Origin: Euperipatoides rowelli
Lineage: Eukaryota; Onychophora; Udeonychophora; Euonychophora; Peripatopsidae
Reading direction: 5' to 3' (one strand)
DNA: 10,960 nucleotides
Assembly (NCBI GenBank): GCA_003024985.2
Contig: PXIH01S0008325.1
Under the pieces are notes generated by a model, which was given only the letters and a program-made list of their open reading frames with translations, searched no databases and was not told the DNA's origin. Within the stretch, counting starts at the first letter, position 1, and every line of letters begins with the position of its first letter. A program made the position numbers and the translations under genes. This document shows positions 6,531 through 10,960 of the stretch, in pieces.

Positions 6531-7260
6531 GCACATTATTCCAATCAGGGATTCTAACATATCACATTTTGGACCAATAATTCAGTCTGCTATTGAGTAG
6601 CAATTAGATAAGATGCTCTGTGTATGTTATATTTATGTTTTGATAGTTACTTTTAATTATTAAATGTGGTTTAGTATGAAGAATTAATAGGTGCTGTTAC
6701 ACCATATAACTACATCTCAATACTTAGGTATTAATATTCTTTTTTTTTACATTATTTACTGTATTATGTATATAGCACATTTTATTATTGATATTACATT
6801 ATACCAAAACTCAGTTCTCCATATTAATCTTTCTCATTTTACATTTATATTTAAAGTTGGGTAATCTTAGTAATCTTATGATATCTGTATATCCAATGTT
6901 TAGTATTCCTTCATAATTGCTCTTACTGGTATATTAATATATCATAGTTATATTTACCAATTGCATGGTTTATTTCATTGTTATTAATCATTTAGTGGGT
7001 ATTTAGACGTGTTATATTTTACCAAAGTTATATTTAGATTTGTGTTATATTTTGCATTGAAAATAAACAAAATAAATTAGAAGCTAGATTAATATTATAT
7101 GATCTATAATAATCCAACAAATCAGTTATAAAATGTCAATGAATTTTTTTTTTAAGAAGTATCTTCATTAATTTAATGATGGGGAGAATTTTATTGATTT
7201 ATAAACATCCTCAAACAAAGATTATATGGTAATTGAGAAACTTGTAAATACTATGAGCAT
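6531..7260. other. A/T-rich non-coding stretch
   Basis: I find no gene. The only structure is four loosely spaced copies of GTTATATTT (from about 6947, 7010, 7027 and 7043), two of them followed by TACCAA or TTACCAA. Any 3' LTR of the upstream retroelement would be expected here, but no copy exists elsewhere in the window for comparison. Confidence 0.4.
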
Positions 7261-7266
7261 GTCAAT

Positions 7267-7389
7267 GTTCAATTGCTATTAGGTGATGCAATTGGATAAA
7301 AATTTGCTACAAAATTCCAGTATTTTGGTTATTTTTTTTTTAATAATTTTACAATTGCTATATCCAATTGTATCACTTTAGCATTGAAT
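7267..7389. repeat. imperfect inverted repeat (about 30-bp arms)
   Basis: GTGATGCAATTGGATA (7283-7298) is matched in inverse by TATCCAATTGTATCAC (7361-7376), 15 of 16 positions. With small gaps the similarity extends outward to TTCAATTGCTA on the left and TAGCATTGAA on the right. About 62 bp of A/T-rich sequence separate the arms. It could be a small foldback element; no target-site duplication is evident. Confidence 0.5.
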
Positions 7390-7413
7390 TAGAACTAGTT
7401 TCCCTGATTATGA
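7373..7413 (+). repeat. dispersed repeat, copy 1
   Basis: TCACTTTAGCAT followed by TTAGAACTAGTTTCCCTGAT recurs at 9413-9453 with a few differences. It overlaps the right arm of the adjacent inverted repeat. Confidence 0.5.
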
Positions 7414-7760
7414 GATGGAACAAGTTTCTTTAGCCATTAAATTTTCATGAGTATTAACCATTTTATAGGGCTAAATATATATAAAATATATAATACAGCA
7501 TATCAATAATAAAATATTAAATATGGTGAAAAAAGAGCTTTAGAACTGAAAACTGTTTTTTTTCCCCATAAAGAACATAATTGACTTTACTTTCAAGATA
7601 CAGTGTTATGGAGTTTTATTTCAATTGAATTAAGTTCATTGCTATAATCCAGCTTCTCTAATCATCAAAGTTTTGTATCAGAGTAAATGATAATAGCCAT
7701 AATTGAAAAAAAATAAAATAAACCTTATTTTAACATCTGAAAGAAGCCCTAAAAAAATTA

Positions 7761-7900
7761 GTAACTGTAGCTACAGTAACTCCCTGTTATACAACTCGTT
7801 TATATTACACTTTTGGTTATATAGCGTTTTATTTTCTTTCTCCCTCCTTTTTTTTAATAATAATACAAAAATGTCCTCTGTTATATTGAGCTTCTGTTAT
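7761..7900 (+). repeat. 14-bp palindrome next to pogo/Tigger-like TIR sequence
   Basis: ACTGTAGCTACAGT (7765-7778) is a perfect palindrome. From 7775, after TA, the sequence CAGTAACTCCCTGTTATA and the later GGTTATATAG and CTGTTATAT repeats resemble, from memory, the termini of pogo/Tigger (Tc1/mariner-type) elements, which start CAGT next to a TA target and carry GTTATAA-like repeats. No matching right end was found, so this is at most a fragment. Confidence 0.3.
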
Positions 7901-7921
7901 ATACTAGAGCTCTTTTTTTAA

Positions 7922-8190
7922 CTCGAAAGAGTGATCTTAATTACTGTGCTTACTTTTTCAAATTGGAAATCTTCAGTAAGAATTTTCCTAAAGGTGCTGG
8001 AATTCATTCGATTTTCAAGTGTAGAACTTAAAATTATATTTCATATTACTCAAGGAATTAGAATTAGTTTCTTATTTAAGTCTGGAACTTGCATTATTAT
8101 TATTTAAATGAGATTGTACTAGTACCACTTTTAAGTTTGTAAATCACTACATTTTATTATATTGATGGCTTAAATAAACTTCTATTTATT
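7922..8190. other. A/T-rich non-coding stretch
   Basis: I see no gene or repeat here beyond poly(T) and TTATT tracts. The right edge carries the pyrimidine-rich run before the exon candidate at 8199. Confidence 0.35.
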
Positions 8191-8198
8191 TATTTTAG

Positions 8199-8245
8199 GT
8201 CAATGATCCAAATGAAAAACCATTTGATGTGAAGACATTAATCAA
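8199..8245 (+). other. candidate short coding exon, host gene
   Basis: A good acceptor (TTTATTTATTTTAG, ending 8198) precedes an open stretch encoding VNDPNEKPFDVKTLI, and a donor-like GTAAAT follows at 8246. Read straight through instead, it stops at TAA 8247-8249, which overlaps an AATAAA, so it could also be a terminal exon. The composition is clearly more protein-like than the surroundings. I cannot name the protein. Confidence 0.35.
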
Positions 8246-8540
8246 GTAAATAAATTTAATATCTACCATAGTGACAATACCTTCATCTTTTCATTAAATT
8301 TATTTTACCCATTCTGTTTTTTAATACATATTTATTTGTTGTAGACTTGTAGTAATATTTTCCTTATAGCTTCCTAATGTAGGTAACAAGCTTAGTTTTA
8401 CTTGTTGGAATCTTCCTAAACATTCCCAATAATTTAAATGCTTGACTACAAAATCTAAAATCCATCTCTTGTTGACTATGCTGCTAATTANCGTGAAAGG
8501 ATTTAAATTAATTTTTATGGTGGGCCTATATACTGATAAC

Positions 8541-9023
8541 TAGGGCCAGGATAGTTATGTAATAAAAAATAGTGAAATATGTACATAAATATGTGCTAAA
8601 AATTGCTTAAATATGTACTAAAAAGTAAAAAAAATGTGAAAATATGTACAAAAAAATTATGAAATATGTAACTTTTATGTAAAATGAATAAAAATATGTA
8701 ATTTACTTTTATTTATAAAATAAAAACTTTTTAATAGGGAAATCGGAAATAAATAATTTAAAAAAAAAAAATTATTGAAATATGTAAAAAAATGTATTTA
8801 TTCTTAAATATGTACATATATAAGATAAAAAAAACTTGAAATATGTGAAAATATGTACATATTTTAATAATATGTAAGTAAACCCAAAATATGTAAAATA
8901 TGTAATATAAAAGTTATGTCATTCGGCTCAATTTTTCAAGATCGGTAAAGATTTCTTAATTAGAATGTGATTAGTAGGCTATTCAATTAAAAAACATGTA
9001 TTTACATAACTATCCTGGCCTTA
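8541..9023. mobile_element. hAT-type MITE (483 bp) with 8-bp target-site duplication
   Basis: The left end TAGGGCCAGGATAGTTATGT and the inverse of the right end (ACATAACTATCCTGGCCTTA at 9004-9023) match at 19 of 20 positions. The flanks are CTGATAAC (8533-8540) and CTGATAAT (9024-9031), 7 of 8 identical and both fitting the hAT target pattern nTnnnnAn. Shifting the boundary gives ACTGATAA on both sides, 8 of 8. There is no transposase reading frame inside, so the element is non-autonomous. It carries 12 exact ATATGTA motifs plus two ATATGTG, all in the same direction. High TIR identity suggests a relatively recent insertion. The call is strong at the superfamily level. Confidence 0.85.
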
Positions 9024-9140
9024 CTGATAATACATTCATTATGTGTAAAAACAATCAATAAGATGAAGTTTATTGTGTTTACATTATACTAGTTACTTTT
9101 GATGTATAAAGAGTAAATTGCTAAATATTTTTTTTTCAAG

Positions 9141-9216
9141 ATTTTTAACTTTGTTGCCATGCATTGGCAATCTTCCGATGTTTAGGAATCAGTTTGGATG
9201 TTCTCATTTGAATAAG
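9141..9216 (+). other. candidate coding exon, possibly joined to 8199-8245
   Basis: TTTTTTTTCAAG ends at 9140 and AAG|GTAAAT sits at 9216/9217. One frame is open through the 76-bp interval (CIGNLPMFRNQFGC near its middle). Its phase (one leading base) is exactly what the candidate exon at 8199-8245 needs, and the joined frame stays open. The interval also contains the small palindrome TTGCCATGCATTGGCAA. No protein family is recognised. Confidence 0.3.
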
Positions 9217-9224
9217 GTAAATAA

Positions 9225-9360
9225 GGTGACAGACGTCCTAATTTTGATGGGACAGCGCTACCTTTTCACCACCTCCTACTAAGGTTTACCATGGGACCCT
9301 GTTGAAAGATTAGGTGTCTCCAGACCCGCTACTTAGACTCAATTTCCCCTGAAAAATATC
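9225..9360. other. short G+C-richer patch, possible old transposon fragment
   Basis: This stretch is markedly less A/T-rich than its surroundings and contains GTCCTAATTTTGATGGGAC, an inverted GTCC/GGGAC arrangement, plus CCATGGGACCC. No open frame or complete element is seen. Confidence 0.2.
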
Positions 9361-9412
9361 AAATCAAGGCCTGGAGTATAATATAATGTTGATTTAAACA
9401 TTGAGCAAACAT

Positions 9413-9453
9413 TCACTTCAGCATGATTTAGAACTAGTTCCCCTGATACATGA
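9413..9453 (+). repeat. dispersed repeat, copy 2
   Basis: TCACTTCAGCAT followed by TTAGAACTAGTTCCCCTGAT matches 7373-7413 with a few differences, in the same orientation 2,040 bp away. Confidence 0.5.
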
Positions 9454-10129
9454 TTTGCTTTTACTAAATAATGAAATATTAAGATTTAAATATTTAGCAA
9501 AGCAATAGCTTGACATACTCTTTCCACAATTAACTTTATAAAATTTCTACCCCACCCCATCTATTTCTTTCCATAATTAATTTCCATGAAATTTCTCATA
9601 ATCACATCTTTATTGTTCAATTTTTGTATATTTTTGGCACTATCCCATTCTTCATCTTCTATTTCTAAAAATTTGATTGACATACCATATATTTCAAATA
9701 ATTACTAGAATTGTTTAATGGTTAAAGAATCTTAAACGTGTAATTTCATATACAGGATGGCCTATAAAAATGAAGCCAAAATGTATTATTCCGTGACTAA
9801 TACCATCAGTAGAACAGTTGGTGCAACCTGGGTCACTATCTCCAAGGGACCATAAAATTATCAGGAGTTCTTAAAAAATATTTTTGAATAATAATGAGTC
9901 AATTTAACATTATTTCATTTATTAAGAATTGATATCAAATTATTATTATTATTTAGGTTTATTGATAAACAATTATATATACAGTATGAATGCCTATTTA
10001 ATAGGTTTAATTTTATCAGCAACTAAAAAAGAATGAATGTGTTGGGAGAATAATTCAAAAATATTTTTAATGAATATTATGTTCCTTTACTTGCACTAGA
10101 GGCCTAGCTGGAGCATATTTTAAATGGCA
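9454..10129. other. A/T-rich non-coding stretch
   Basis: No convincing gene. At 9764 the sequence ATACAGGATGGCC followed by AAAATGAAGCCAAAATG resembles the ends of some DNA transposons and also opens a 32-codon frame, but neither can be supported further. An ATT microsatellite lies near 9940-9955. Confidence 0.35.
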
Positions 10130-10690
10130 GTTAGGATTAATGGGAATAAGATTGTATATTGTGTATGTTTATGGGAAGGAAGAGTGAAAGAGACAACTGA
10201 GGGAAAAAGATTCAAGGATGGTCTGAGCAAATAGAGGGGTTGATGAAGTCAAAGGGGAAAGGAGGTGGAGAGAAGGAATACAAAAGAAGAAAAATTTTAA
10301 AAATATATGTAGATAAAGTAGTAGTAGAAAAGGGGATAATCTGTATGGGAATGATAGGGTAAATTAGCTAATTTTTCAAGCAAGAGTGGAAGTATTCAAA
10401 CAAGAATTAGAGAGGAAATTTGGTGAAGAGGAAGGGGTGCATAGTAATTTATGTAAGTTAGGAAAGAATAGGATGATTTAGTTAATGTATTATTGTACTG
10501 CAATGAGTTAGAGAAAGAAATAAAAGTGGAAATGGGAGGAATGATGAGCGCTGGGAATGCAAATGAAGAGGAGTTCATAATAAATTGGTTGGTTTTAAGG
10601 AATGGGGATGCTGCGTTGGATGTGTGAAGAATTTTTTGATGGGAGAGGAGAAGGAGGGGTAGGATGTGATGGCATGGTTAATATTCTAAT
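10130..10690 (+). other. purine-rich tract with traces of decayed coding
   Basis: The plus strand is strongly purine-rich (many GGAG, GAAG and GGGA runs). Two short open pieces in different frames follow each other: about 10366-10482, with VFKQELERKFGEEEG, and about 10490-10628, with CNELEKEIKVEMGGMMSAGN and ending at TGA. Their charged, helix-like composition suggests an old reading frame broken by an indel near 10485, but low-complexity purine sequence can imitate this. No family is recognised. Confidence 0.25.
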
Positions 10691-10960
10691 TATTAATTGA
10701 CTTCAGAAAAAGAGTAGCCAATGATAGTCATAGTCACATTTTGGGAATAGAGTAATTTCTTGCTGGAATTTATTATTCTTTCATTGTCTCTTACCTTTTA
10801 TTTTCACTAATCACGAGATGCCTTTATATTTCAAAATGAAATATATTAAGATTTTATGTAGTGTCTACAAGCCAAGTCTAAAATTTTAGGACACAAATAA
10901 ATAATTAAATTAAAATAAATATAAATAGACTTAATTTAAAAAAAAATAGTTGGAGGGTTC
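10691..10960. other. A/T-rich right edge
   Basis: No gene seen. TATATTTC and GAAATATA around 10828-10848 form a perfect 8-bp hairpin with a 5-base loop. A poly(A) run precedes the window end. Confidence 0.35.

Noticed and set aside
6531-7260. 3' LTR of the Ty3/gypsy element
   Set aside because: No second copy, TG...CA boundaries or target-site duplication could be identified, and the 5' half of the element is missing.
7703-7921. Plus-strand 72-codon reading frame
   Set aside because: Low-complexity Lys/Asn then Phe/Leu/Ser translation of A/T-rich DNA with no family signal.
9764-9855. Acceptor-like ATACAG followed by a 32-codon frame
   Set aside because: Its phase does not fit the exon candidate at 9141-9216, no donor follows, and the start resembles a transposon end as much as an exon.
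10396-10578. Minus-strand 60-codon reading frame
   Set aside because: Its Ser/Pro/Phe/Leu product is the antisense of the purine-rich tract; the plus-strand pieces are a better, though weak, coding candidate.
1-10960. CRISPR arrays, tRNA or rRNA genes
   Set aside because: The short repeats seen are either degenerate coding repeats, minisatellites or MITE motifs, with no uniform spacers. I saw no cloverleaf with A and B boxes and no rRNA-like sequence.

Overview
The window looks like A+T-rich nuclear DNA of an animal, most likely an invertebrate. There are no bacterial-style operons or ribosome binding sites. Instead there are TATA/CCAAT promoters, GT-AG introns, AATAAA signals, degraded transposons and long non-coding A+T-rich stretches. 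I cannot name the species. One ambiguous base (n) lies at 8491.

Left part (1 to about 2950): a cluster of three genes, all on the minus strand. In order of transcription direction these are a spliced coiled-coil / proline-rich / Cys-His protein (gene B, from 2671), an unrecognised and frameshifted protein with N-terminal tandem repeats (gene A, about 1335 to 491), and a Polinton/adintovirus-type integrase (from 357, running off the left edge). Each has a TATATAA-type box upstream of its start. A and B also have 4 to 5 CCAAT boxes each. The simplest reading is the integrase-proximal end of an old integrated Polinton/adintovirus-like element. A and B would be accessory genes of unknown function in it, but their membership rests on position, strand and shared promoter style.

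Middle (about 2950 to 6530): a 112-bp tandem duplication, an A+T-rich spacer, and a 28-bp minisatellite. The minisatellite ends almost exactly where a 5'-truncated, heavily mutated Ty3/gypsy-type pol begins on the plus strand. What remains of pol is the end of reverse transcriptase with its RNase H, a second RNase HI-type domain, a decayed zinc-binding region, an integrase core with two of three catalytic acids replaced, and an integrase C-terminal tail. Near its end sit two overlapping, mutually exclusive hairpins. I found no LTRs.

Right part (about 6530 to 10960): mostly A+T-rich non-coding DNA that looks intronic or intergenic. It holds a 483-bp hAT-type MITE (8541-9023) with clear TIRs and target-site duplication, packed with a dozen direct copies of ATATGTA. 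It also has two short exon candidates (8199-8245, 9141-9216) that are phase-compatible across an intron containing the MITE, an imperfect inverted repeat, a 41-bp repeat present twice, a small palindrome with pogo-like sequence, and a purine-rich tract with traces of decayed coding.

The integrase, gene A and the retroelement are clearly broken, so most of this is genomic fossil. Gene B is the least damaged coding unit.
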